Assembly (NCBI GenBank): GCA_003161495.1
Contig: PMOP01000142.1
Span: 1 to 10,166, forward strand
Direction: 5' to 3'
From: Acidobacteriota bacterium
Lineage (GTDB): Bacteria > Acidobacteriota > Terriglobia > Acidiferrales > UBA7541
DNA: 10,166 bases
The notes under the pieces are model-generated. The model searched no databases. It worked only from the letters and a program-made list of their open reading frames with translations, and had not been told where the DNA came from. This document shows positions 1-6,232 of the stretch, one piece after another. Positions within the stretch are counted from its first letter, which is position 1. Each line of letters starts with the position of its first letter. Both the position numbers and the translations under genes were made by a program.

Positions 1-336
1 CTGCAACCCATCGTGGAAAACGCATTGAAGCATGGCCTGGCCGCGAAACTCGGCGGCGGCGAACTCACGATCCGCACCGAACTACAGGATGGCCGCCTGG
101 TCATTGCCATCGAGGATAACGGAGTCGGGATTCCCAAGGAGCGCATGGCGCAAGTATTTGAGGACGGCATCGGCATCAGCAATGTCCATGAACGCCTGCG
201 CGTGCTCTACGGCGCGGATTTCCGGATGGATATCACCAGCCGCGAAGGCGAGGGAACACGCACGCGCATTGAAATCCCGGAGCTTGTACCCACGGCATCC
301 GTGCCGTCGATCATTTTTCCCGCCACGAAAATATGA
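1..336 (+). CDS. LytS-type sensor histidine kinase, C-terminal ATPase part (partial)
   Basis: This is the 3' end of a sensor histidine kinase; the reading frame is open from base 1, so the N-terminus lies outside the window. What remains is the HATPase_c domain. The N-box reads LQPIVENALKHG, the G1 box reads DNGVGIP, the G2-like segment reads GIGISNVHERL, and the last strand reads GEGTRTRIEIP. The N-box wording and the NVHERL segment are typical of LytS/YpdA-family kinases (His_kinase plus HATPase_c), which bind ATP and pass phosphate to a response regulator, often of LytTR type. About 16 unconserved residues follow the last conserved strand. No regulator gene follows; the next gene is convergent, so the partner is probably upstream of the window or elsewhere. 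The fold is clear; the sensed signal cannot be told. Confidence 0.9.
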   Translation: MQPIVENALKHGLAAKLGGGELTIRTELQDGRLVIAIEDNGVGIPKERMAQVFEDGIGISNVHERLRVLYGADFRMDITSREGEGTRTRIEIPELVPTASVPSIIFPATKI

Positions 337-346
337 TCCAAAGTGG

Positions 347-370
347 CGCGGGCTTCAGCCTGCGGGTTTT
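347..370 (+). terminator. Candidate terminator for the sensor kinase gene
   Basis: The left repeat arm folds into an 8-bp stem (347-354 with 357-364, one G-U wobble) followed by GG and TTTT at 367-370. It begins 10 nt after the kinase stop codon. A tight loop and the two G residues before the T-run make it a weaker match than a classical intrinsic terminator. Confidence 0.4.
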
Positions 371-385
371 GAATTTTCCTGGCAC

Positions 386-410
386 AAAACCCCGCAGGCT
401 GAAGCCCGCG
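386..410 (-). terminator. Candidate terminator for the TonB-receptor gene
   Basis: Read on the minus strand, the right repeat arm forms an 8-bp stem (410-403 with 400-393, one G-U wobble) followed by GGG and TTTT (389-386). It lies about 45 nt past the receptor stop codon. The extra tandem copy at 419-449 offers a second, slightly damaged hairpin on the same strand. Confidence 0.4.
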
Positions 411-449
411 CTACTTGAAACCCCGCAGGATGAAGCCCGCGCTACTTGA
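388..449. repeat. Tandem duplication of the repeat arm
   Basis: The 31-nt unit at 388-418 (the right arm of the site 1 palindrome) is repeated immediately at 419-449 with a single difference, CAGGCTGAAG against CAGGATGAAG. The first bases of a third unit (AACCCC, 449-454) follow and touch the stop codon of the receptor gene at 455-457. The single change breaks one base pair of the arm's internal hairpin, so the extra copy is probably the less functional one. Confidence 0.85.
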
Positions 450-454
450 ACCCC

Positions 455-3400
455 CTAGAAAATGAGCTTCAATCCCAGTTGAATCTGTCGTGGAAAAGTT
501 GCGGTTGTGGTGATCAGTCCGGCGGAAGGGCTCACCGCGCCGCTTGAAAAAACAGTTGTGTTGGGCGGACCAAAATTGGAGCGATTCAAAATATTGAAGA
601 CCTCGGCGCGAAATTGCAGGTTGGTTTTTTCCGTGATGCCCGTGTTCTTAAACAGAGACATATCGACATCCGCGAGGCCCGGCCCGGTCAGCGTGCCTCT
701 TCCCAAATTTCCGTAGGTTCCCGGCGTCGGCAAGATAAAGGCTGCCGGATTGAACCATTGATTTGGATTTCCGGTCACGATCGTTCCAGTGAAAGACGGA
801 TTGATCGAAGGCCGATCCGGATTTCTAATGTCACCGTCACCCGAGCGGTTGGATCCGATCAAAGGAGTGAAAGGGAAGCCGGACAGAAAAGTTCCGATGC
901 CGTTCAGCTGCCAGCCGGAAACAAATTTACTTTCCACTCGGGAGACATCATTCAGCCAGCGCTGGCTGTGGCCGAAGGGAAGTTCGTAATTGGCGGAAAC
1001 GCTGGCCTGGCTCGCGGCATTCAATGCGGATGGACCCCAGTCTCTCCGCAAATCGTTGCGGTCGAGCACCATTTGCGCCTGATTGTTGGCCTGTGCTCCC
1101 GTCAGCCCGGAATTGATATCCAGATTTTTTGACCAGGTATAATTGCCGCGAAATTCCAATCCTTTGCTGATGCGGTGCGTTACGTCCACTTCCAGCGCGT
1201 TGTAGCTGCTGTTGCCCTCGGTAAGCCAGAAGAATCCAGCGGAAAGGGATGGGTTCGGACGAGTTCCCAGCGGAATGTATTGCGCCCCTTGAGGCACGGT
1301 GCCTTTGCCAAAGCTGGTTGTAGCGATGCCGCCCGACGCGCATCCACTCGAATTGGAACAAATCTGCGAGGGAACCGTGTTGGGATCGATGCTGAGAAGT
1401 TCATGCACCGCGAAGGAGCCGACGTAGGCGACGCGCAGCGAAGTGTTGCGGCTCAATTGCTGCTCCACCGTCAAATTCCATTCCTGAACGGTCGGCGTTT
1501 TGGCGTTCGCCTGAATTCCCTGAGGCGCATAAATCGTGGTGGCCGGCGGCGGACCGGGCGTAATCGGCGTGAATGAGAATAACGATCCCGTAAAAGTCGC
1601 GGCGCCGTTATAGGGTGGCAATGAATTCTGCAGAAATGCGAGATCATCGATCAGCGAATAGTAGATGCCGTAGCCCGCGCGTACAGCGGTCTTCCCGGTT
1701 CCGAAAACATCCCAGGCGAGTCCAACCCGCGGACTGAACAGGCGTATCGCATTATTCTGGGTATATACGGAGTTGCCCACGATCGGAGCCGTGACAAGCA
1801 CGTTCTGCGAGTCGAATACGTAGTTGGAAGCCCTTCCGTCCGCCTCATTCCAACCCGTGGTGAATTCCTGGCGCAGGCCGGCCTCCAAGGTGAGGTTATG
1901 CCGCAGGCGTATCGAGTCATCGACATACCATGCGCCGAATAAACTCCTCCATCCCAGCTCCGTGTGTTGGGGAACGACCTGGAAGCTCGTGACGGTTCCT
2001 TGCAGCAAAGTCGTCAAGCTGGCAAACGTTGCTTGACCGAGCTGGCGCGACGCGCTGTCCTCGTTGTCTTGGAGGCGCTGAAACCATACGCCCGCGCTGA
2101 TTTGGTGAATCCCGTGGCTGATCCGAACGTCATCCTGGTAAGTGAAAAGATTCCTGTGGTTGGTTACGCCCGCCGCATTATTCGGCCCTGCCGAAGTGAT
2201 AGACCCATTAGCCGTCGTTGTGGCTCCGCCCCCGACAACAATGCCTCCGGGCCCGGCTCCTGACACGAAGGAAAGATTCGCGGGGATCGTAGTCAACAGA
2301 ACCGATCCAAGAGCGAAAGACGCGCGGGAAAATCCAACGGTAGCCGTATTGAGAATGGCAGGCGAAAAAACATGCGTTTCGCTGAGGCTTAGCACCTGCA
2401 TGCGCAGGGGAGTGAACGATGCAAAGAGCGGATCGGACAACGGAATCAGGCTCGTTCCATCGTCAATGGTGTAGGCGCCCGAAAGTGTATCGTTCTTCGC
2501 AAGAATGTAATCCGCTCGAAGCGTGCCGAAATCTTCCCGGATGTGCTCGTTGGGATTGTAAAAAGCTTTAGCGGTTCCGGTAGAGACTTGCGCTGTATTC
2601 GTGCATCCAGTGCCCGACGCCGGTACTGTTAATTCCGGCCCGTTGGGCTGCGGCCAGAAGAGGGTCGCGTACTGCTCCATCGTGGCATTCGCTGTTGCCA
2701 GGGGCGTAGGGACGCCGGTGCAGGCGTTTGGTAAAATGCCCAACCTGGCGTTGCTATCGGGCACGACGCTCACGCTGCTCAGGTCCAGCGACTGGCGAAA
2801 TCCTTCGTAGTTGCCAAAAAGAAACAGACGATCTTTTTTTAGAGGTCCGCCGGCCGCGCCACCGAATTGGTTCCTCCGGAAGGATGGAACGGTTCCATTG
2901 TCGAACGGTCCCGGCGAATCCAGCGCGCTGTTCCGCAAAAACTCAAAAATGGTACCGTGAAATTGATTGGTTCCGGATTGCGTGACCACGCTGACTTGCG
3001 CTCCCGCGCGCTTGCCGTACTCCGCGGAATACGTGTCGGTGAGCACGTTGAATTCGCGCACCGCATCAATTCCTAGGAGATACCCGCTCGTGCCTCCGGG
3101 AGTGACGGCAAGCTGGCTCGACCCCATGTACTCGACGCCATTCAACAAAAATAAATTTTCGCTGGTGCGCCGCCCGGAAACGGAAAATGTGTTTCCATTA
3201 CTCGTGCTCGTATTGGGACTTTTCAGCGCGCTGTAATTGATCGCGCCGGGGTTGAGCGCGATCAGGTCGTCAAAGCTGCGGCCATTGAGGGGTAATTCCT
3301 TGATCTGGCGTTCGTCGACCATGCCGGAAACAGACGCCGTCGTTACATTGACCACGGGCACTACTTCACTAACAACAAGCTCTGGTTCGGCAACGCTGCC

Positions 3401-3766
3401 CACCAATAATGTGATGTTCAGTACAGCCGCCTCACCAACGTGTAGGTTGATTCCTGTGAGCGCAAATGGCTTAAAATTTTCCTCTTCGGCTTTCAGTTCT
3501 TGCAGTCCAAGTGGCAGCGAAAGGATTCGGTAGTTTCCATCTTCATCCGAGGAAACCTCACGGGTGCTTCCAGTTTCCACACTCTTCACAGTAATTTTCG
3601 CGCCCCTGATGTATCCACCCGACTCATCTTGGACGGTCCCAATAATTGAGGCGGTAACCTGGGTTCGGCCGATTGTGGGCATCCCCGCAACGGCGAACAG
3701 ACCCACAATCAAGATGTAGACGCGGGAATCCCTGAACACACGCAGCCTTCTGCACCCCATAGACAC
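455..3766 (-). CDS. Oar-like TonB-dependent receptor with carboxypeptidase-regulatory-like domain
   Basis: This is a 1103-residue outer-membrane transporter that would use TonB energy to import a substrate that cannot be named from sequence. A signal peptide with hydrophobic core YILIVGLFAVAG lies at residues 17-28. A carboxypeptidase-regulatory-like Ig fold follows at about 38-122 (IIGTVQDESGG, DGNYRILSLPLG). The plug domain is at about 140-285, with KELPLNGRSFDDL, FLLNGVEYMG, EYGKRAGAQVSVVTQSGTN and FHGTIFEFLRN. The rest is beta-barrel, ending in KLIF; a terminal aromatic residue is the usual barrel-assembly signal. Serine- and cysteine-bearing stretches such as CSNSSGC look like surface loops. 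The start is GTG with AGGGGG five bases upstream; an ATG two codons later is also possible. The gene lies 43 nt downstream of bshA on the same strand, so co-transcription is possible. Such receptors are abundant in Acidobacteriota. Confidence 0.93.
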   Translation of the reverse strand: MSMGCRRLRVFRDSRVYILIVGLFAVAGMPTIGRTQVTASIIGTVQDESGGYIRGAKITVKSVETGSTREVSSDEDGNYRILSLPLGLQELKAEEENFKPFALTGINLHVGEAAVLNITLLVGSVAEPELVVSEVVPVVNVTTASVSGMVDERQIKELPLNGRSFDDLIALNPGAINYSALKSPNTSTSNGNTFSVSGRRTSENLFLLNGVEYMGSSQLAVTPGGTSGYLLGIDAVREFNVLTDTYSAEYGKRAGAQVSVVTQSGTNQFHGTIFEFLRNSALDSPGPFDNGTVPSFRRNQFGGAAGGPLKKDRLFLFGNYEGFRQSLDLSSVSVVPDSNARLGILPNACTGVPTPLATANATMEQYATLFWPQPNGPELTVPASGTGCTNTAQVSTGTAKAFYNPNEHIREDFGTLRADYILAKNDTLSGAYTIDDGTSLIPLSDPLFASFTPLRMQVLSLSETHVFSPAILNTATVGFSRASFALGSVLLTTIPANLSFVSGAGPGGIVVGGGATTTANGSITSAGPNNAAGVTNHRNLFTYQDDVRISHGIHQISAGVWFQRLQDNEDSASRQLGQATFASLTTLLQGTVTSFQVVPQHTELGWRSLFGAWYVDDSIRLRHNLTLEAGLRQEFTTGWNEADGRASNYVFDSQNVLVTAPIVGNSVYTQNNAIRLFSPRVGLAWDVFGTGKTAVRAGYGIYYSLIDDLAFLQNSLPPYNGAATFTGSLFSFTPITPGPPPATTIYAPQGIQANAKTPTVQEWNLTVEQQLSRNTSLRVAYVGSFAVHELLSIDPNTVPSQICSNSSGCASGGIATTSFGKGTVPQGAQYIPLGTRPNPSLSAGFFWLTEGNSSYNALEVDVTHRISKGLEFRGNYTWSKNLDINSGLTGAQANNQAQMVLDRNDLRRDWGPSALNAASQASVSANYELPFGHSQRWLNDVSRVESKFVSGWQLNGIGTFLSGFPFTPLIGSNRSGDGDIRNPDRPSINPSFTGTIVTGNPNQWFNPAAFILPTPGTYGNLGRGTLTGPGLADVDMSLFKNTGITEKTNLQFRAEVFNILNRSNFGPPNTTVFSSGAVSPSAGLITTTATFPRQIQLGLKLIF

Positions 3767-3771
3767 CTATT

Positions 3772-3777
3772 CCCCCT
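3772..3777 (-). promoter_or_regulatory. Ribosome binding site of the TonB-receptor gene
   Basis: AGGGGG on the minus strand is 5 nt from the GTG at 3766 and 11 nt from the ATG at 3760. Both starts are usable. The GTG adds only two residues, so the choice does not alter the signal peptide. Confidence 0.55.
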
Positions 3778-3809
3778 GAGCGTTTCGAGCGGTTCGGTCC
3801 CAACCCGAA

Positions 3810-4949
3810 TTACGCGTGCGTCGCGGCCATGGCTCCGATGACCTGGCGATAGTACGCTTCATATATAGGAATCACGTCGTTGGCGCAATATTTTTTCTTG
3901 GCGTTGACGCGCGCGGTTTGTCCCATGGCGCGGCCGCGATCGGCCTGCGACAAAATTTCCAGAGCGTATCGTGCCCCAATTTCCACTTCGCGCGGCGTAA
4001 AAAGATATCCGTCGATGCCGTGTTCCACCACTTCCGGCAATCCGCCCACGTTCGTCGCCACCACGGGCACTTCGCAGGCCATGGCTTCGAGCGCCGCGAG
4101 GCCGAACGATTCCATGTCCGAAGGCAGCAGAAATAAATCCGCCTGACTGAGGTGCCTGTAGACGCGGTCCTGCTTGCCGAGAAAATGCACGTCGCGCGCC
4201 AGCTTCTTCTTGCGGACCAAATATTCGGCCGCGCCGCGGTCCGGGCCGTCTCCGATGAGCACAAGCTTGGCGCGCATTTTCTCGCGTACCGTGGCGAACA
4301 TTTCAATTACGTCGGTGATGCGCTTCACGGGCCGGAAATTCGACAGGTGCATCAGTATGGGCTCTCCATCCGGCGCCCATTCCGCGCGCAAAGCCGCGTC
4401 CGGAGTGCGGCGATACAGGTCGCAATTCACGAAATTGGGGATCACTTCGATGGGGCGCTTGACGTCAAATTCCTCGATCGTGCGTTGCTTCAGATAATGC
4501 GAAATAGCAGTTACGCCGTCGGATTGCTCGATTGAAAATTTGGTAATGGGCAGGAAGCTGCGGTCGTTTCCGACCAGGGTAATGTCGGTGCCGTGCAGCG
4601 TGGTGATAAAGGGCAATGGCTTCGGCGCCGCCATCATGCGCGCCAGCAAAGCGCTGACGGAATGGGGAATCGCGTAGTGGACATGCAGCAAATCGAGGCC
4701 TTCCGCTTCGGCCACCTGCATCATTTTCACGGCGAGAGAAAGCGCGTAGGGCGCGTGATCGAACAGGGGATAGCTGGAAATTTCCACTTCATGGAATTGA
4801 ATTCGTTCGTTTGTGTCCGTCAATCGGATGGGAGGAGCGTAGCTGATGAAATGAATTTCGTGGCCGCGAGCGGCAAGTTCCATTCCCAGTTCCGTGGCGA
4901 CGACGCCCGAGCCGCCATATGTCGGGTAGCATGTGATTCCAATCTTCAT
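3810..4949 (-). CDS. bshA: N-acetyl-alpha-D-glucosaminyl L-malate synthase
   Basis: This is a 379-residue GT4-family glycosyltransferase with a GT-B fold. BshA joins GlcNAc from UDP-GlcNAc to L-malate, the first step of bacillithiol synthesis, in the cytoplasm. The N-terminal Rossmann domain starts MKIGITCYPTYGGSG (GG loop at 11-15), then HVHYAIPHS (89-97) and LHGTDITLVGND (118-129). The C-terminal donor domain has NFRPVKR (204-210), LIGDGP (231-236) and the E-x7-E motif ESFGLAALE (280-288), whose acidic residues contact the nucleotide sugar. Length and wording match BshA over the whole protein, more closely than generic GT4 enzymes. The start has only a weak Shine-Dalgarno. BshB (deacetylase) and BshC (cysteine adding) are not in the window. 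The divergent neighbour is a thioesterase and the downstream neighbour a TonB receptor; neither is a known pathway member. Confidence 0.93.
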   Translation of the reverse strand: MKIGITCYPTYGGSGVVATELGMELAARGHEIHFISYAPPIRLTDTNERIQFHEVEISSYPLFDHAPYALSLAVKMMQVAEAEGLDLLHVHYAIPHSVSALLARMMAAPKPLPFITTLHGTDITLVGNDRSFLPITKFSIEQSDGVTAISHYLKQRTIEEFDVKRPIEVIPNFVNCDLYRRTPDAALRAEWAPDGEPILMHLSNFRPVKRITDVIEMFATVREKMRAKLVLIGDGPDRGAAEYLVRKKKLARDVHFLGKQDRVYRHLSQADLFLLPSDMESFGLAALEAMACEVPVVATNVGGLPEVVEHGIDGYLFTPREVEIGARYALEILSQADRGRAMGQTARVNAKKKYCANDVIPIYEAYYRQVIGAMAATHA

Positions 4950-5019
4950 TTCGATTCGGGCGGAATGCCCAGTTGCTCCTCAAGGAGGCAATTGCAGCTT
5001 GTACAATATCCGCCTCGTG

Positions 5020-5047
5020 AATTTACAGACTGATGCGAGTCTAACAA
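5020..5047 (-). promoter_or_regulatory. Candidate sigma70-type promoter for bshA
   Basis: On the minus strand, TTGTTA (5042-5047) and TAAATT (5020-5025) are separated by 16 nt. Each hexamer matches the consensus at four of six positions. This would give a leader of about 60 nt before bshA. It is a pattern match only. Confidence 0.3.
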
Positions 5048-5095
5048 ACACAGTATCAAACAGAACAGAGATTCTGTGGCAGGACAGGGAATCTG

Positions 5096-5124
5096 TTGCA
5101 CCCTTCCCGCCGGAATGCTAGATT
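5096..5124 (+). promoter_or_regulatory. Candidate promoter for the hotdog thioesterase gene
   Basis: TTGCAC (5096-5101) is followed after exactly 17 nt by TAGATT (5119-5124), preceded by TGC, which makes an extended -10 element. The leader to the start codon would be about 110 nt. The -35 side overlaps an imperfect inverted repeat (AACAGAGATTC at 5064-5074 against GAATCTGTT at 5089-5097) that could be an operator. The rest of the divergent gap 4950-5242 shows no gene or other recognisable element. Confidence 0.45.
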
Positions 5125-5242
5125 CCCGGACCTTGGACCCGCCAGGCATGCCACGTATTGGACGCCAGGCAAGGCTCCGAGGTGACAATTTTTTGTTCTG
5201 AACGAGAACGCCGCGAATACCGCGAAAGGGTGCGCGAAGGCC

Positions 5243-5677
5243 ATGATTCCAAAAGGGAAATTGTCCAAAGCCGACTTGGTGCGCGCTGCCGACCGGCTGC
5301 GCCACAGCAATCCGATCAACCACTTTGGATTCCAACTCGTGCAAGCTGAACGCGGCCGGGCCGTGTTCCGCATGCCGGTTCTTGAATTGCACAAGCAGAT
5401 TCACCGCGTCGTGCACGGAGGGGTCGTGGCCATGCTGGCCGACACCGCCGGAGGCTTCGCGGCATTCCTGGCGGCTCCGCGAGGCTCCCGCGTCGTCACC
5501 ATCGAGATGAAAATTAATTTTCTGGAGCCCATCGAGCACGGTGAGATCAAAGCGGATGCGCGCGTCCTGCGGCAGGGAAGAACCACGAGCGTCGTGGATT
5601 GCGATGTGACCGACCAGGACGGGCGGCTCGTCGGCAAAGCCCTGATGACCTTCTCAATTCTTCTGAAGCAAAAGTAG
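5243..5677 (+). CDS. PaaI-like hotdog-fold thioesterase
   Basis: This 144-residue protein has the length and motifs of the PaaI/YdiI-type acyl-CoA thioesterases (4HBT superfamily), which hydrolyse acyl- or aryl-CoA thioesters in the cytoplasm. The hotdog helix carries VHGGVVAMLADTAGG (57-71), with the HGG turn at 58-60 and the acidic residue D67 in the place usually held by the catalytic Asp. It is followed by the strand TIEMKINFLEPIEHG (86-100) and the closing strands. The Asn usually found six residues before the HGG histidine appears to be Q52. The ATG at 5243 has GAAAGGG 12 nt and GAAGG 2 nt upstream, neither ideally spaced. The TAG stop lies inside the first bases of the site 2 repeat. 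It diverges from bshA and converges on the Hfq-like gene. The substrate is unknown. Confidence 0.88.
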   Translation: MIPKGKLSKADLVRAADRLRHSNPINHFGFQLVQAERGRAVFRMPVLELHKQIHRVVHGGVVAMLADTAGGFAAFLAAPRGSRVVTIEMKINFLEPIEHGEIKADARVLRQGRTTSVVDCDVTDQDGRLVGKALMTFSILLKQK

Positions 5678-5702
5678 GACGGGCTTCAGCCTGTCTGGTT
5701 TT
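5678..5702 (+). terminator. Candidate terminator for the thioesterase gene
   Basis: The left arm of site 2 folds into an 8-bp stem (5678-5685 with 5688-5695, one G-U wobble) followed by TGG and TTTT. It begins directly after the stop codon, which would suit an intrinsic terminator, although the T-run is short and offset. Confidence 0.42.
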
Positions 5703-5720
5703 GACTTTGTGGCTGTAAGC

Positions 5721-5745
5721 AAAAACCGACAGGCTAAAGCCCGTC
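5721..5745 (-). terminator. Candidate terminator for the Hfq-like gene
   Basis: On the minus strand the right arm of site 2 forms an 8-bp stem (5745-5738 with 5735-5728, one G-U wobble) followed by GG and five T residues. It lies about 40 nt past the Hfq-like stop codon. This is the best terminator-like arm of the set. Confidence 0.45.
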
Positions 5746-5786
5746 CTACTGCCCGCATTTATCTATTTTTGTATCTTTACAGTAAG

Positions 5787-6140
5787 TTATTGCCCGTTAG
5801 CCCCGCCCAGCGCCGCTTCCGGCCCATCTTTGTAAATATACTTTACGAATTGCTTATAAATCAGCAGATTCGGGCTCCCGGTTCGTGTCAGCTTAATGCA
5901 ATCCCGGTCATACCACTCGACAATTCCATGCAAGGTTTCCCCATCCGTAAGGACGATCACGACGGGAGTGCGGGCCTGCATTTGCTTGATCCAATAGAAG
6001 TTCTCGGCGTGCGTCTGTTCCGGCGGCGCCGGCTTTTTATGCGGTTGCGGGCCCGAAGTCGTGGAGTGCGGACGGCTGGTATTATTGCTATGAGGTTCCT
6101 TCATTTCCGTTAAAGTAGGGCGAAACAGCTTGCGATTCAC
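5787..6140 (-). CDS. hfq: Divergent Hfq-like Sm-fold RNA chaperone
   Basis: This 117-residue protein has an Sm domain at about 46-104. Strand wording is VVIVLTDGETLHGIVEWYDRD (Sm1) and LLIYKQFVKYIY (Sm2), preceded by a short helix NFYWIKQM. Hfq forms hexameric rings that bind small RNAs and mRNAs. Compared with E. coli Hfq, the closing motif YKH is YKQ (95-97), the NGIKLQG turn is DGETLHG, and FDQF is YDRD; the Q8-D9 region reads AEN with a one-residue alignment ambiguity. About 45 polar N-terminal residues rich in H, N, P, S and T precede the fold, and the C-terminal tail is only about 13 residues. The GTG start is chosen because AAGGAG lies 8 nt upstream; the ATG at codon 13 has no such site. 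It follows holB by 92 nt. An Sm-like protein with altered RNA preference is the main alternative reading. Confidence 0.82.
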   Translation of the reverse strand: MNRKLFRPTLTEMKEPHSNNTSRPHSTTSGPQPHKKPAPPEQTHAENFYWIKQMQARTPVVIVLTDGETLHGIVEWYDRDCIKLTRTGSPNLLIYKQFVKYIYKDGPEAALGGANGQ

Positions 6141-6148
6141 GATGAAAA

Positions 6149-6154
6149 CTCCTT
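6149..6154 (-). promoter_or_regulatory. Ribosome binding site deciding the hfq GTG start
   Basis: AAGGAG on the minus strand sits 8 nt before GTG at 6140, an ideal spacing. This favours the 117-residue product over a start at the internal ATG, codon 13. TATAAT occurs just upstream (6157-6162), but a transcript from it would start within this site, so it is not called as a promoter. Confidence 0.7.
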
Positions 6155-6177
6155 CGATTATAAATTTCTGCCGCCAA

Positions 6178-6193
6178 GGTGAGCTTTCTCACC
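6178..6193. other. Short perfect hairpin in the hfq leader region
   Basis: GGTGAG and CTCACC form a perfect 6-bp stem around a 4-nt loop, AAAG on the minus strand. It lies 38 nt upstream of the hfq start, between holB and hfq. No T-run follows on either strand, so it is not an intrinsic terminator. It could be an operator or a leader RNA structure, or chance. Confidence 0.4.
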
Positions 6194-6232
6194 AGGTATG
6201 ATGCACTACAGACGAATCAGGGTACGCTTGCG

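Larger units (their letters stand above)
342..414. repeat. Palindromic intergenic repeat, site 1 (inverted arms)
   Basis: Two arms of about 30 nt (342-371 and 385-414) are inverted copies of each other with one mismatch and one single-base indel, separated by about 13 nt. The core of each arm is GGGCTTCAGCCTGCGGG or its complement. Each arm is also a palindrome by itself (347-364 and 393-410). The element fills the gap between the converging kinase and TonB-receptor genes. A related element with different outer bases lies at 5673-5750, so this is a dispersed family resembling REP-type palindromes. No transposase or RAYT gene is in the window. Confidence 0.85.
5673..5750. repeat. Palindromic intergenic repeat, site 2 (inverted arms)
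   Basis: Two 30-nt arms (5673-5702 and 5721-5750) are inverted near-copies, bounded by AGTAGGACGG on the left and CCGTCCTACT on the right, with an 18-nt loop. The core GGGCTTCAGCCTG is shared with site 1, while the outer bases differ in a way that keeps pairing. The left arm contains the stop codon of the thioesterase gene. The element takes up most of the convergent gap; the remaining 5751-5786 is AT-rich and otherwise featureless. Confidence 0.87.

Noticed and set aside
388..449. Possible CRISPR repeat pair
   Set aside because: The two 31-nt units abut with no spacer and are arms of a palindrome found elsewhere; no cas gene is present.
614..1576. Plus-strand open frames of 133-172 codons opposite the TonB-receptor gene
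   Set aside because: They show no family motifs and lie wholly antisense to a well-supported coding frame whose domains are clear throughout.
4975..4989. Small palindrome CTCCT-CA-AGGAG before bshA
   Set aside because: The 5-bp arms with a 2-nt loop are too short to call an operator, and the AGGAG is too far from the bshA start to be its ribosome site.
4946..5539. A 197-codon minus-strand frame across the bshA-thioesterase divergent gap
   Set aside because: Most of it is antisense to the thioesterase gene, it overlaps the bshA start, and its protein shows no recognisable motif.
6157..6162. Consensus TATAAT upstream of hfq
   Set aside because: No -35 box lies at a suitable distance, and a transcript starting from it would cut off the strong Shine-Dalgarno sequence.
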